Source of the DNA: an uncultured delta proteobacterium
Lineage (GTDB): Bacteria; Desulfobacterota; Desulfobulbia; Desulfobulbales; Desulfocapsaceae
DNA: 64,000 nucleotides
Reading direction: 5' to 3'
Assembly (NCBI GenBank): GCA_903901335.1
Contig: CAIUQR010000057.1
Span: 1-64,000, forward strand
The position numbers and the translations under genes were made by a program. The notes beneath the pieces are model-generated. The model saw only the letters and a list, made by a program, of their open reading frames with translations, was not told the origin of the DNA and searched no databases. This document shows positions 27,337-36,138 of the stretch, piece after piece (position 1 is the stretch's first letter; every line of letters starts with the position of its first letter).

Positions 27337-27356
27337 ATCTTGGGGTGCCAGGGTCT

Positions 27357-29189
27357 TCAGGTCGAGATGGGCAGAGAGCTCTTCCCGGCAGATCCCGCCT
27401 CGTAGATGTCGAAGGCATGGGCAATACTCTGTCGCAGCAGCTCATTCTCGATCGGTTTGGTCAGAAACTTGTAGACGGCTCCTCGATTGATGGCGGCGGT
27501 AACCATGTTCAGGTCAGCAAAGCCTGACATGGCGATACGCACCGTTTCAGGGTAAAGCGATTTGACCCTGCTGAGAAACTCGACACCACCCATTCCGGGC
27601 ATATGCTGGTCACTGAGCACAACCCCGACCTGGTTGGTGGCCAGCAGTTCGAAGCCCTCTGCGGCGCTGTTGGCGGAGAGTATCCGATAGCCGTCTCGAT
27701 GCAGCACTCGCTTGATAACTGAAATGATGGCCGGTTCGTCGTCTACCAGGAGAAGTGTTTTTTGAGGTTGAGGGCTTTCTTCCACAGGAAGCTTAAGACA
27801 CCGTTCCTCCTGCAGCAGGAGCTCGAAGTCGTGTGAAGATACGGGGCGGCTGAAAAAATACCCCTGTATTTCATCGCAGCCGTGGGTGCGAAGGTAGCAG
27901 AGCTGTGCTTCTGTTTCAACGCCTTCGGCGATCACCAGGAGATTCAGGTTGTGGGCCATGGCGATGATCGTCCTGGCGATTGCGGCGCTGCCGGGATCAG
28001 AGGTGACCTCCCGGACGAAGGAAATATCCATCTTCAGTTTGTCAAAGGGGAAACGTTTCAATTGGCTCAGGCTGGAATATCCGGTGCCGAAATCATCCAT
28101 GGCAAGCCGTACCCCCAGGTCCTTGAATTTATGAAGCATCGCCGTGGCCATTTCCACATCCCGCATGACCATGCTTTCGACGATTTCCAGTTCCAGGTGA
28201 CACGGTTCAAGACCGCTGTCTTTCAGGGCCTGGGCAAGGGTTTCAAAAAGCCCCGGGTACCAGAACTGGCGGGGTGAAAGATTGACCGACATGGTCAGCG
28301 GAGGGAATTCGGCCTTTTGCCATTTCTTATTCTGCATGCAGGCGGTTCTCAATATCCACTCGCCGATGGGGATGATGAGTCCGGTCTCTTCCGCCAGCGG
28401 AATGAAGTTGGCTGGTGGAACCATTCCCAGCTCAGGATTATTCCACCTCAGCAAGGCCTCCATCCCGACCATCCGGCCGGTTCTCAGCTCCACCTGCGGC
28501 TGATAATGTGCCGACAGCTCGTTATTTTCCAGAGCCCGGCGCAGACATCTTTCCATGGTCGTGCGCGCAACGACCTTATCGTTCAATTCGTCGGTGAAAA
28601 ACTGAAAGGTATTGCGTCCTTGATCCTTGGCACGATACATGGAGGCATCAGCGAATTTGAGCAGTGCCTGCACATCCTCTCCGTCCTTGGGATAGATGCT
28701 GATACCGATGCTGCACGAGACTTTCAGGTCGTGGGTATCGATGGTCAGGGGTTGGTTCAGGGAGGTCAGGATTTTTTGCGCCACCTTGGCCGCATCCTCG
28801 TTTTCCATCAGATCCGAAAGCACTATGACAAAATCGTCGCCCCCCTGACGAGCCACGGTATCGTTGGAGCGGACACAGGCTGTCAACCTCTCGGCAACAA
28901 CTTTCAACAGCCGGTCCCCCATGTCGTGGCCGAGGCTGTCGTTGACGAATTTGAAATGGTCCAGGTCGACAAACAACACCGCAATCTTATGCTGGTGGCG
29001 TCTCGCGAACAACAGGGCCTGATCGAGGCGGTCGACCAGGAGGTTGCGATTTGGCAGGCCGGTCAACCCGTCGTGATTGGCCTGGTGTTTGAGCTGCGCC
29101 TCGTAGTGTCTGCGTTTTCTAAGATCGCGGACGACCACGGATACGATGAGTCCTCCTGGTAATTTCAGAGGGCTCAGGCTGATCTCCAC
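27357..29189 (-). CDS. GGDEF-EAL-receiver part of a frameshifted c-di-GMP signalling protein
   Basis: This 610-codon frame is the 3' part of a gene whose 5' part lies at 29197-29844 in another frame. It starts with the end of a PAS domain (VEISLSPLKLPGGLIV), then a GGDEF domain (about 30-205; the motif is GGDDF, with RSND five residues before it as an inhibitory I-site), then an EAL domain (MEALLRW, about 230-470) with the usual acidic metal-binding residues, and a C-terminal receiver (LLLVDDE ... VVLSDQHMPG). It would make and/or break down cyclic di-GMP in the cytoplasm. One base fewer in the G10 tract at 29303-29312 restores a single 829-residue protein. It is last in an operon behind an HDOD gene and a secretion ATPase gene. 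Confidence 0.85.
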   Translation of the reverse strand: MEISLSPLKLPGGLIVSVVVRDLRKRRHYEAQLKHQANHDGLTGLPNRNLLVDRLDQALLFARRHQHKIAVLFVDLDHFKFVNDSLGHDMGDRLLKVVAERLTACVRSNDTVARQGGDDFVIVLSDLMENEDAAKVAQKILTSLNQPLTIDTHDLKVSCSIGISIYPKDGEDVQALLKFADASMYRAKDQGRNTFQFFTDELNDKVVARTTMERCLRRALENNELSAHYQPQVELRTGRMVGMEALLRWNNPELGMVPPANFIPLAEETGLIIPIGEWILRTACMQNKKWQKAEFPPLTMSVNLSPRQFWYPGLFETLAQALKDSGLEPCHLELEIVESMVMRDVEMATAMLHKFKDLGVRLAMDDFGTGYSSLSQLKRFPFDKLKMDISFVREVTSDPGSAAIARTIIAMAHNLNLLVIAEGVETEAQLCYLRTHGCDEIQGYFFSRPVSSHDFELLLQEERCLKLPVEESPQPQKTLLLVDDEPAIISVIKRVLHRDGYRILSANSAAEGFELLATNQVGVVLSDQHMPGMGGVEFLSRVKSLYPETVRIAMSGFADLNMVTAAINRGAVYKFLTKPIENELLRQSIAHAFDIYEAGSAGKSSLPIST

Positions 29190-29196
29190 CGGAAAT

Positions 29197-29844
29197 TCAC
29201 TGCCATCCTTGTGAAGAGCGTAGAACTCCCTTTTCTTCCCAATACTTCTGATTTCCGGCTTCTGGAAGTATTCCTTGAAATATACCTGATGCCGGGTGAA
29301 ACGGGGGGGGGGTGAGTATCTCTTCTATCTGCCGGCCGATAACCTCGGAACGGTCGTAGTCAAACAATACCTCAAACTGTTTGTTGACCATCAGGATGTC
29401 CTGCCGGTCATTGATGAGCAGCATGGCGCCGGGAGCCGATTCCACCAGTTCCCGGAATTTTGCTTCACTCTCCCGGAGCGCCGCGTCCGCCTGATGTTTT
29501 TCCAACGCTCGTCTGATATGGAGAAGTACCTGCTCGATCTGGTACGGTTTCACCAGGTAAGAGAAGGCTCCCCGGTCAGTTGCCTCGATTGCCGATTCAA
29601 GCATGGCCTTGCCGGTGAGGATAATACTAGCCGAGGACTGATAGTCGGTGAAAAGTACGTCAGAATCCGAGGTGTCGGAAAGGTCGATGAGCTTCAGGTC
29701 GACGGCGCTTTTCTGCATGATGGAGAACGCCTCTGCCCCATCTTCAGCCAAAAGTATTTTATAGCCGTTGAGCTTCAGGATATCGGCCAGGTTTTTCCTC
29801 AGGTCTGAATCATCGCTGATGAGTAGAATAACCGCTTTGTTCAT
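29197..29844 (-). CDS. Receiver-PAS part of the frameshifted c-di-GMP signalling protein
   Basis: The 5' part of the broken gene. From ATG 29844 (MNKAVILLISDD) it holds a receiver-like domain (about 1-120) with acidic residues DD at the start and a Lys near LVKPYQ, then a PAS domain (about 125-190). The usual phosphoacceptor block is degenerate (LKLIDLSD), so phosphorylation is doubtful. The frame is lost in a run of ten C on this strand and ends after about 35 out-of-frame residues at a TGA near 29197. A TTG 13 codons upstream, three bases after the HDOD stop, is an alternative start. With one C removed, the PAS continues as RFTRHQVYFKEYFQKPEIRS and joins the GGDEF frame. Confidence 0.8.
   Translation of the reverse strand: MNKAVILLISDDSDLRKNLADILKLNGYKILLAEDGAEAFSIMQKSAVDLKLIDLSDTSDSDVLFTDYQSSASIILTGKAMLESAIEATDRGAFSYLVKPYQIEQVLLHIRRALEKHQADAALRESEAKFRELVESAPGAMLLINDRQDILMVNKQFEVLFDYDRSEVIGRQIEEILTPPPFHPASGIFQGILPEAGNQKYWEEKGVLRSSQGWQ
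29303..29312. repeat. Homopolymeric G10/C10 tract inside the c-di-GMP gene
   Basis: Ten consecutive G on the plus strand, ten C in the coding strand, exactly where the frame of the signalling gene is lost. Nine C would keep one continuous frame. Such tracts slip readily during replication and during sequencing. Confidence 0.9.
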
Positions 29845-29886
29845 TTCGGTTGTCTCAAATTCCCTGTGGATCCGGCGATTCAATTT

Positions 29887-30720
29887 TCAGGTGAAGAGAG
29901 AGGCTGTATCTTCAAGAGTGACCTCCAGTTCTGCAAGGTCAATTTCGGCAAGGTTAAATACTCCCGCTTCAATAGTGGCGGCCAGGTTGAGTGTCGGGTG
30001 AGGTGTCAGGGCGATACCAAGTTTCTGGCAGGCCATGTCTGCCAGCCGGACGATGAGGAGGAGATAATCTTTTGTATCAACGTCCGGCTCATGGTGATCA
30101 CGGACTATCAGACAGTAGTGTTCGGGCATATGCCACTGTTGCATCAGGGCAAAACCCTGTTTCGTATGGAGAGTATCGATTGCCTCGAGAAACAGGGCAT
30201 CAGTCATGGTGAGAGTTGTGTTTTTCTTTTTCACCCGCTCAATAACCATCAGCACGAAGAGTTTGCCGACGTCGTGAAGGAGACCGGCAAAAAAGGCCTG
30301 AGTGCTCAGGTCGGCAAACTTGCACCGCTTGGCCAGCCAGTTTGCGGCCAGTGCACAACCGGCCGAGTGCTGCCAGAGTTTCTTCATCACCTTGTTGATT
30401 TCCGGATCGGTGGTGCGGAACTGGTTCTGGGAGGCGGAGAGCAGGACGATCCTGCCGATCTCGCGCATACCGAGACGGACAATAGCTGCTTTTACGGTCA
30501 TTATATTGGTAAGTCCCCGGTAAAACGCGGAGTTGGCCATCCGCAGAACCTGACTGGACAGTGATTGATCGCCGGTAATCAACTGTTCGAGAATTCGACT
30601 GTCCGGCTCCTTTTTAACAAGTTCCTGCTGCACCCGCAGTGCGGTTGGGTTGAATACGGGCAAGGTGACTTCGCCTGCGGCTATGACGCGTTCAATTTCA
30701 TCTACAAATGAGGTGCCCAT
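29887..30720 (-). CDS. HDOD domain signalling protein
   Basis: A 277-residue cytoplasmic protein made almost entirely of an HDOD domain, a relative of the HD phosphohydrolases that usually lacks the full metal site and acts as a signalling or scaffold module. Seen: the N-terminal helical part LPVFNPTALRVQQELVKKEP, the loop QVLRMANSAFYRG, and FFAGLLHDVGKLFVL, which retains an HD pair, and MPEHYCLIVRDHHEPD. HDOD proteins often sit near c-di-GMP enzymes and pili genes, as here: it follows the secretion/pilus ATPase gene by three bases and precedes the GGDEF/EAL gene. The start ATG has GGAG eight bases upstream, inside the end of the ATPase gene, suggesting coupled translation. Confidence 0.88.
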   Translation of the reverse strand: MGTSFVDEIERVIAAGEVTLPVFNPTALRVQQELVKKEPDSRILEQLITGDQSLSSQVLRMANSAFYRGLTNIMTVKAAIVRLGMREIGRIVLLSASQNQFRTTDPEINKVMKKLWQHSAGCALAANWLAKRCKFADLSTQAFFAGLLHDVGKLFVLMVIERVKKKNTTLTMTDALFLEAIDTLHTKQGFALMQQWHMPEHYCLIVRDHHEPDVDTKDYLLLIVRLADMACQKLGIALTPHPTLNLAATIEAGVFNLAEIDLAELEVTLEDTASLFT

Positions 30721-30723
30721 GAT

Positions 30724-32592
30724 TTATTCTCCGGATAGCCAGCGTATCTCTGAAAGCGGTCTGGGGTTGGCAAGTTTCGGCAGGCAGCGCAGAATCTCGT
30801 CAATGGTGGTCAGACCGGCCGCGGCCTTCACCAGACCGTCTTCCAGCAGGGTCACCAGACCGGAATGTTGGATACTGATTGCCCGTATCTCGTGACTTGT
30901 TCTGCGCTCCAGAATCGCATCCCGGACAAGTTCGTTCAAGACCAGAAGTTCAAAGACGCCGATCCGGCCTTTATAGCCGGTCTGGTTGCACTCGGTACAC
31001 CCCCGGCCCTTCCGGAAACTCCCTCCCTGCAGATCTGCGCTGCTAGAGCCGAGGCGCTGCAGCTGGGCCGGTGTTACCTTCACGGGAGCCGCACAGTGGG
31101 GACAGATCCTGCGCAGCAGGCGTTGAGCAAGGACACTGACCACGGTGGAAGAGACCAGAAAGGGGGCAATATCCATATTCAGAAGACGGATCAGGCCGCC
31201 GATGGAGTCCTCGGTATGGAAGGTTGTCAGGACCTTATGGCCTGTGAGCGCTGCCTGCATGGCCATATCGGCCGAAAAACTGTCCCGGATCTCGCCGATC
31301 ACTATAATATCAGGATCTTGGCGAACAATATGGCGAAGGGTTTCCTCAAAAGTTAAATCGATTGACGGGTCGATGGAACATTGCGCAACTCCATCGATCA
31401 CGTATTCGACAGGGTCCTCCGCAGTGATAATACTGATCTGCGGATTCTTGATATGATGGATGCAACTGTAGATGGTTGAGGTCTTACCGGAACCAGTGGG
31501 GCCGGTGACCAGCAGGACGCCGCTGGCCTGGTAAACCGCCTCGTCGAGAAATCGGCTGAGCATTCGGGGAGACAGGCCTATCGAGTTGATGTCGAGGAGC
31601 TCATTTTTCTGTCGTAAGAGTCTCAAGACGATCTTTTCGCCATGGATGGTCACATAGAGAGAAACCCGGATGTCTATTTTGCCTTCGTCGTAGTCGAACA
31701 GGATCCGCCCCCCCTGGTGCCGGCGTTTCTCGGCGATGTCTGCCTTGCACATGATTTTTATCCTGCTGGACAGGGCCGGGATGATATCTTTTGGGAAGTC
31801 CTTGTAGTGGCGGAGGACGCCGTCTTCCCGGAAACGCACCTGGAGGTGGTCAACCATCGGTTCGATATGGATATCGCTGGCATCAATCTTGACAGCTGCC
31901 AGGATAATAGAATTGACGATACCGGTAATGGTTTTAATATCGACATTTACGGTTACTCCGGCGGCCTCGTTGGCCAGCAGCCGCAAGGAATCTCGGAGAG
32001 TCTTTTTGTCGGCGACTGCCGGTTTGATATTTGTCCCGAAAAGCCGTCTGGCGGCGAACAGGGCTTCCTTGTCGGTGGGATCGTTGAAAGCCACGATTGT
32101 CGGCCCACCCTCGGATCTCAAAGGAAGAAAAAGCTGGCTCGTTAAGGTCTTCAGAGGAGCCTTGGCCACCAGATCCTTATCGATTTCGGTGATGGTTGGA
32201 TCCACCAGAGGGAAGCCAAGCTGGATTGAGAGGATCCGGTTGAAAAGTTTCTCGTCGATAAAATTATATTTGATCAGGATCTCCCCCAGTTTCAGATCCT
32301 TTTCGCTTTCCTGCTGGATGTTGAAGGCGGCCGTCAGGTCATCCGGGGCAAGGTAGCCGAGTTCGACCAGGAGTTCCCCGATTCGGATGGTCAGATGGGT
32401 ATTCTGGATAGTGTCGCGGACTGATTCATCGCTGATCAGCTTCAGGTCCTTCAGGACATTCAACAGGGGCTGTTGAATGGTGAGTTTGGCGCGAATCCTT
32501 TCGGCATACTGGATGTCTTTTTCCTGGAGCGCCTTCGATGCAAGGAGCAGGGATACAATCTCTCCGTATTTTTTTTGAGTGTGTTCGGTCAT
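30724..32592 (-). CDS. GspE/PilB/MshE-type secretion or pilus assembly ATPase
   Basis: A 622-residue ATPase that drives type II secretion or type IV pilus extension from the inner membrane. The N-terminal part holds an MshEN-type pair of 24-residue motifs (R70-I-G to Q93 and K101-L-G to Q124), the element that binds cyclic di-GMP in MshE. The motor follows: Walker A GPTGSGKTST (364-373), the Asp box and Walker B (QDPDIIVIGEIRD), the His box (LTTFHTEDS), and a tetracysteine zinc motif (CPHC ... CTEC, about 505-550). No pilin, pilC-like or secretin gene is in the window, so its partners are elsewhere. It heads an operon with HDOD and c-di-GMP enzyme genes. Confidence 0.92.
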   Translation of the reverse strand: MTEHTQKKYGEIVSLLLASKALQEKDIQYAERIRAKLTIQQPLLNVLKDLKLISDESVRDTIQNTHLTIRIGELLVELGYLAPDDLTAAFNIQQESEKDLKLGEILIKYNFIDEKLFNRILSIQLGFPLVDPTITEIDKDLVAKAPLKTLTSQLFLPLRSEGGPTIVAFNDPTDKEALFAARRLFGTNIKPAVADKKTLRDSLRLLANEAAGVTVNVDIKTITGIVNSIILAAVKIDASDIHIEPMVDHLQVRFREDGVLRHYKDFPKDIIPALSSRIKIMCKADIAEKRRHQGGRILFDYDEGKIDIRVSLYVTIHGEKIVLRLLRQKNELLDINSIGLSPRMLSRFLDEAVYQASGVLLVTGPTGSGKTSTIYSCIHHIKNPQISIITAEDPVEYVIDGVAQCSIDPSIDLTFEETLRHIVRQDPDIIVIGEIRDSFSADMAMQAALTGHKVLTTFHTEDSIGGLIRLLNMDIAPFLVSSTVVSVLAQRLLRRICPHCAAPVKVTPAQLQRLGSSSADLQGGSFRKGRGCTECNQTGYKGRIGVFELLVLNELVRDAILERRTSHEIRAISIQHSGLVTLLEDGLVKAAAGLTTIDEILRCLPKLANPRPLSEIRWLSGE

Positions 32593-32901
32593 ACCCGTTT
32601 GCTCCGAAGCCGGTCTATCGGCAGGTAATGAGAAAAAGCAGGAGATGAACCCGGATTCTCTGGGCAGCTATTATCATCATACGTTAAGCTAGCATGAAAA
32701 CATGCTGTTATCAATTAAAAAAATCAGTTCAGCAACGAGGGCTCTTTAAGAGTCAACTTTGATTATTTGTAACTACTCAGCTGTATCAAGTTTGCCGATG
32801 TGGCGCTCTATCGGGCAAAAGAGGAAGGCCGTAACCGATCAGTCAGATTTAACAAGGAGATGTGGAAGGAAGAACAGGTTTGATACTGATGGGTATTGCT
32901 A
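32593..32901. other. Intergenic with a diguanylate cyclase remnant
   Basis: About 300 bases upstream of the ATPase operon, on whose side the promoter must lie (32600-32760, AT-rich). The rest is occupied by the GGDEF remnant described separately. Nothing else was recognised. Confidence 0.45.
32770..32883 (+). pseudogene. Diguanylate cyclase (GGDEF) C-terminal remnant
   Basis: The frame reads FADVALYRAKEEGRNRSVRF and a short charged tail to TGA at 32881-32883. This is the terminal helix and strand of a GGDEF domain (usually A-D-x-A-L-Y-x-A-K-x-x-G-R-N). The frame opens only after a TAA near 32770, so the catalytic part and start are missing. It is a leftover of a deleted or rearranged cyclase gene next to the c-di-GMP operon. 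Confidence 0.7.
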
Positions 32902-34068
32902 TTAGATAAACCGTTTCATCATCTCCTCAACGATGGCATCCACGTTGTCGATGGTGACCCCGAGGCGGGTGCAGGTCGCTTCCGCCTGGGCACGCCGGGC
33001 CGGGTCGTGCAGATCGCTCAGTCGGGAGAGAATGCCGATCCGGCGGCCGACCTGGTAGAGGACCTGCTCTGTCGGGGGCATGGCCAGGAAGGCCCTGGCC
33101 ACGGCGGTCATTTTCTCTTTATCCTGCGGAAATTTCCCCTCGATATCCTCAAAGAGATTCAGGATATGATCGCTTTTCAGAGTGGAGGTGATGCCGTCCA
33201 GACTCTCCAGGAAGAGGAAAATTTCATCGGTAATCTCGCGGTCATTCTGTTTCTCGAAGGTCCCTTGGCTGACATCCTGGAAGAGCTCGATATGGTTTGG
33301 AATCGCAAGTGTCCGCAGACGGATGAAATCGGGATTGATCCGGTTCAGTGCGTCCGCCGTTTCGAGTGCATGCTCGCGGCTGAGTGCCCGGCCGCCGAGT
33401 CCCGGCATCACATATTCCGACAGCTCCATGCCTGCCTTCTTCACCTTGAGCCCGGCTTCGATATGGGTGGCCTTGTCCACCCCCTTGCTGACCATCGTAA
33501 GAACCTGATCCGAGCCCGACTCCATGCCGATATGGATGCGGTTCAGACCGGCTGCGGCCATCAGACCGAGATCCATGTCGCTGATCCGGGCAATGGTATG
33601 GGATCTGGCATAGGAGGTGATCCGCTCGACCCAGGGGAAGCAGTCCTTTAAATGGCCAAGGATCGTAAGCAGCCGTTCCGGTTTGATAATCAGGCTGTTG
33701 GCATCCTGCAGAAAGATTGAGCGCATGCCGTTTCCGGCCCAATGCAGGGCAGCGTTCAGGGCCATCCGTTCGCCGGGGCCTGAATGTGCGGACAGGGCGG
33801 CAATATCGTCTCTGCTTATTTGCCCCGATTTTCCCGCACGTTCCCTGATGAGGGTCACAAGCCGGTGAATTGTATGAATATCCTTCAGGACATGGTCTAT
33901 CGGCCTCAGGGAGAACGCCTGTCCTTTATAGACCGGGCAGAAGGTACAGCGGTTCCACGGACAGTTCCGGGTCACGCGGATTAGCAGGCTTGCGGCCTCG
34001 CTGGGCGGCCGGATCGGGCCCTGTTCGAAGCCGTTGTAACGCATTGAGTCTTCAGCTGGTTTTTTCAT
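32902..34068 (-). CDS. Radical SAM protein (CX4CX2C family)
   Basis: A 388-residue radical SAM enzyme. The iron-sulfur cysteines are C36, C41 and C44 in NCPWNRCTFC, a CX4CX2C spacing rather than the usual CX3CX2C, typical of one uncharacterised COG1032-like group with C-P-x-N-x-C-x-F-C. A SAM-binding barrel follows, with FLQDANS, IHIGMESGSDQVL and YVMPGLGG as the recognisable strands. The C-terminal ~80 residues are helical and of unknown role. No B12-binding domain is present. The reaction is unknown. An internal ATG at residue 9 (MRYNGFEQGP) is a possible start. It lies just downstream of the alanine dehydrogenase gene (12-base gap), so the two may be co-transcribed. Confidence 0.85.
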   Translation of the reverse strand: MKKPAEDSMRYNGFEQGPIRPPSEAASLLIRVTRNCPWNRCTFCPVYKGQAFSLRPIDHVLKDIHTIHRLVTLIRERAGKSGQISRDDIAALSAHSGPGERMALNAALHWAGNGMRSIFLQDANSLIIKPERLLTILGHLKDCFPWVERITSYARSHTIARISDMDLGLMAAAGLNRIHIGMESGSDQVLTMVSKGVDKATHIEAGLKVKKAGMELSEYVMPGLGGRALSREHALETADALNRINPDFIRLRTLAIPNHIELFQDVSQGTFEKQNDREITDEIFLFLESLDGITSTLKSDHILNLFEDIEGKFPQDKEKMTAVARAFLAMPPTEQVLYQVGRRIGILSRLSDLHDPARRAQAEATCTRLGVTIDNVDAIVEEMMKRFI

Positions 34069-34079
34069 TGGATTAAAAA

Positions 34080-35198
34080 TTATTCACCAAGCAAAGAATC
34101 AATCGGCGTATATTTCATCCCGAAGGCATCGGCTACCCCTTTGTAGGTGACCTTGCCCTGGACGACATTGACACCGAGTCTGATCTCGTTGTTCTCCCTG
34201 CAGGCATTCACCCAGCCCTTTTCGGCAATTTCCAGCGCGTAGGGAAGGGTTGCATTGGTGAGCGCCAGCGTCGAAGTCTTGGCGACGGCACCCGGCATAT
34301 TGGCCACGCAATAATGGATGATCCCGTCGACCTCGAAGGTCGGTTGGGTATGGGTGGTTGGCCTGGAGGTCTCGAAGCAGCCGCCCTGATCGATAGCCAC
34401 ATCCACCAGTACCGCGCCGGGTTTCATTCCCTTCAGCATCTGCCGGGTGATCAGTTTCGGGGCCTTGGCGCCGGGGATTAGAACCGCACCGATCACCAGG
34501 TCTGCTTCCTTTAAAAGGGCGCGCAGATTGGGGAGGCTGCCCATCACGGTGAAGCAGTTGCTGGGCATCACCTCGCTCAGGTAGCGGAGGCGATCGAGGT
34601 TGGTATCGAGCAGATAGACCTTGGCCCCGAGGCCGCAGGCGATCTTCGCGGCGTTGATACCGACGATGCCGCCGCCGATGACGACCACAGTGCCGGGGGC
34701 AACTCCCGGCACCCCGCCGAGCAGGATGCCCCGGCCGCCCTGGGTCATCTCCAGGTATTTCGCGCCCTCCTGGACGGCCATCCGCCCGGCGACCTCGCTC
34801 ATCGGGATCAACAGGGGCAGGGAATGGTCGGTCTTCTGGATGGTCTCATAGGCGATGTTGACCGATTTTGCCTTGATCAGAGCCTTGGTCAGTTTCTTGT
34901 CGGCTGCCAGATGCAGGTAGGTGAAGATGATCTGATCCTCGCGAATGAGATCGTATTCGGAAGGTAGCGGTTCCTTCACATGCATGATCATATCGGCCAT
35001 GGTGTATATCTCAGCAGGCGTCTGGAGGAGTCTGGCGCCGGCCTTTGTGTAGGCGTCGTTCGTGAAACCGCTGCCGACTCCCGCGTCTTTCTCCACCAGG
35101 ACTTCATGGTCATGATGGATCATGACTTCGACTCCGGCGGGGGTCATGCAGACACGATTTTCCGCAACCTTAATTTCTTTCAATATTCCGATGATCAT
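34080..35198 (-). CDS. ald: Alanine dehydrogenase
   Basis: A 372-residue NAD-dependent enzyme that interconverts L-alanine with pyruvate and ammonia. The N-terminal signature [20 protein letters not shown], the catalytic-site Lys/His regions ([14 protein letters not shown] and ...YLHLAADK), the NAD-binding [10 protein letters not shown] and the [19 protein letters not shown]-like block ([19 protein letters not shown]) are all present and in family order. I chose ATG 35198, which has AAGGAACG about 8 bases upstream and begins at the family's conserved N-terminus, over a longer reading frame that overlaps the upstream metF-like gene. It lies 40 bases after that gene and 11 bases before the radical SAM gene. 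Confidence 0.95.
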   Translation of the reverse strand: MIIGILKEIKVAENRVCMTPAGVEVMIHHDHEVLVEKDAGVGSGFTNDAYTKAGARLLQTPAEIYTMADMIMHVKEPLPSEYDLIREDQIIFTYLHLAADKKLTKALIKAKSVNIAYETIQKTDHSLPLLIPMSEVAGRMAVQEGAKYLEMTQGGRGILLGGVPGVAPGTVVVIGGGIVGINAAKIACGLGAKVYLLDTNLDRLRYLSEVMPSNCFTVMGSLPNLRALLKEADLVIGAVLIPGAKAPKLITRQMLKGMKPGAVLVDVAIDQGGCFETSRPTTHTQPTFEVDGIIHYCVANMPGAVAKTSTLALTNATLPYALEIAEKGWVNACRENNEIRLGVNVVQGKVTYKGVADAFGMKYTPIDSLLGE

Positions 35199-35238
35199 GT
35201 ACTCGTTCCTTTTGCTGAAGAATGTCTGTCTGGCCTGA

Positions 35239-36099
35239 CTATTTGCCGAGGGAATGCATAAATTCAATAATCTTATTGGTTCCTAGAATATCGCCCATGG
35301 CCATGATATGAATCCCGTCGATAAAAGGGTGGACCTTGGTTAGAAAGTCACAGATGATATCGATACCGGAGGCCCCTTCGTTTTCCATTTTGTCGATAAT
35401 CTCCTCCGGCACATCAATGCCCTGGACATTCTCACTCACGAATCTGGCCATCTTCACACTCTTCAACGGCATCAGGCCGATCAGAATGGGTTTCTTCAGG
35501 GCCTTTGCCTTTTCCAGGAATTTAAGGGTCCGGCCGGCATCGTAGACGACTTGGGTCTGAAAGAAGTCGGCCCCGGCCTTGACCTTCCGGGCCATCCTCT
35601 CGATCTCGTGGTCCAGGTCTCTGGCGGTCGGCATTGCGGTGCAGGAGACCGTGAATTCCGTCTGGCCGCCGAATTCACGGTCGTTGTAGTCCAGTCCCCG
35701 GTTCATCTTCTTGATCAGTTCGATCAGTTCGAAGGTGTTGTAATCATAGACTGCCTTTGAGGGGTAGGGGCCGTGCTTGGGCGGATCACCGGTGGTAACC
35801 AGCAGATTTCTGATACCCAGAGCATGAGCCCCGAGCAGATCGGCCTGGGTGCCGAGGAGGCTTCTGTCCCGGCAGGTGAAATGGGGAATGGCTGTAACCT
35901 TCAGATGCTGCTGGACCAGGGCGGACATTGCAATCGAATTGATGCGAAGATTGCCCATCGGGCAGTCATGAACGTTGATCCCGTCCAGTGGGAGATAGCC
36001 TTTGGCCTTTTCCAGAGAGTCGGCAGCCAAAGCCCCCTTCACCGGTCCCAGTTCGGTGGTGATGACAAAACTCTTGCCTAGTTTTTCAGTCAAATCCAT
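35239..36099 (-). CDS. metF: Methylenetetrahydrofolate reductase family protein
   Basis: A 286-residue TIM-barrel protein that in the family reduces methylenetetrahydrofolate to methyltetrahydrofolate with bound FAD. Seen: the N-terminal FVITTELGPVKG (catalytic Glu in strand 1), the ...TCRDRSLLGTQADLLGAHALGIRNLLVTTGDPPK block with the conserved T-C-R-D-R and G-D-P that bind FAD, and FFQTQVVYDAG. In acetogenic and sulfate-reducing bacteria such MetF serves the methyl branch of the Wood-Ljungdahl pathway, often with a MetV partner; no MetV or corrinoid protein gene is adjacent here, so the pathway use is inference. The ATG has AAAGGAG seven bases upstream. It precedes ald in the same direction. 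Confidence 0.9.
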   Translation of the reverse strand: MDLTEKLGKSFVITTELGPVKGALAADSLEKAKGYLPLDGINVHDCPMGNLRINSIAMSALVQQHLKVTAIPHFTCRDRSLLGTQADLLGAHALGIRNLLVTTGDPPKHGPYPSKAVYDYNTFELIELIKKMNRGLDYNDREFGGQTEFTVSCTAMPTARDLDHEIERMARKVKAGADFFQTQVVYDAGRTLKFLEKAKALKKPILIGLMPLKSVKMARFVSENVQGIDVPEEIIDKMENEGASGIDIICDFLTKVHPFIDGIHIMAMGDILGTNKIIEFMHSLGK

Positions 36100-36138
36100 A
36101 ACAACTCCTTTGTGCTTTTTTGTGGATCTCCGGAGAGG

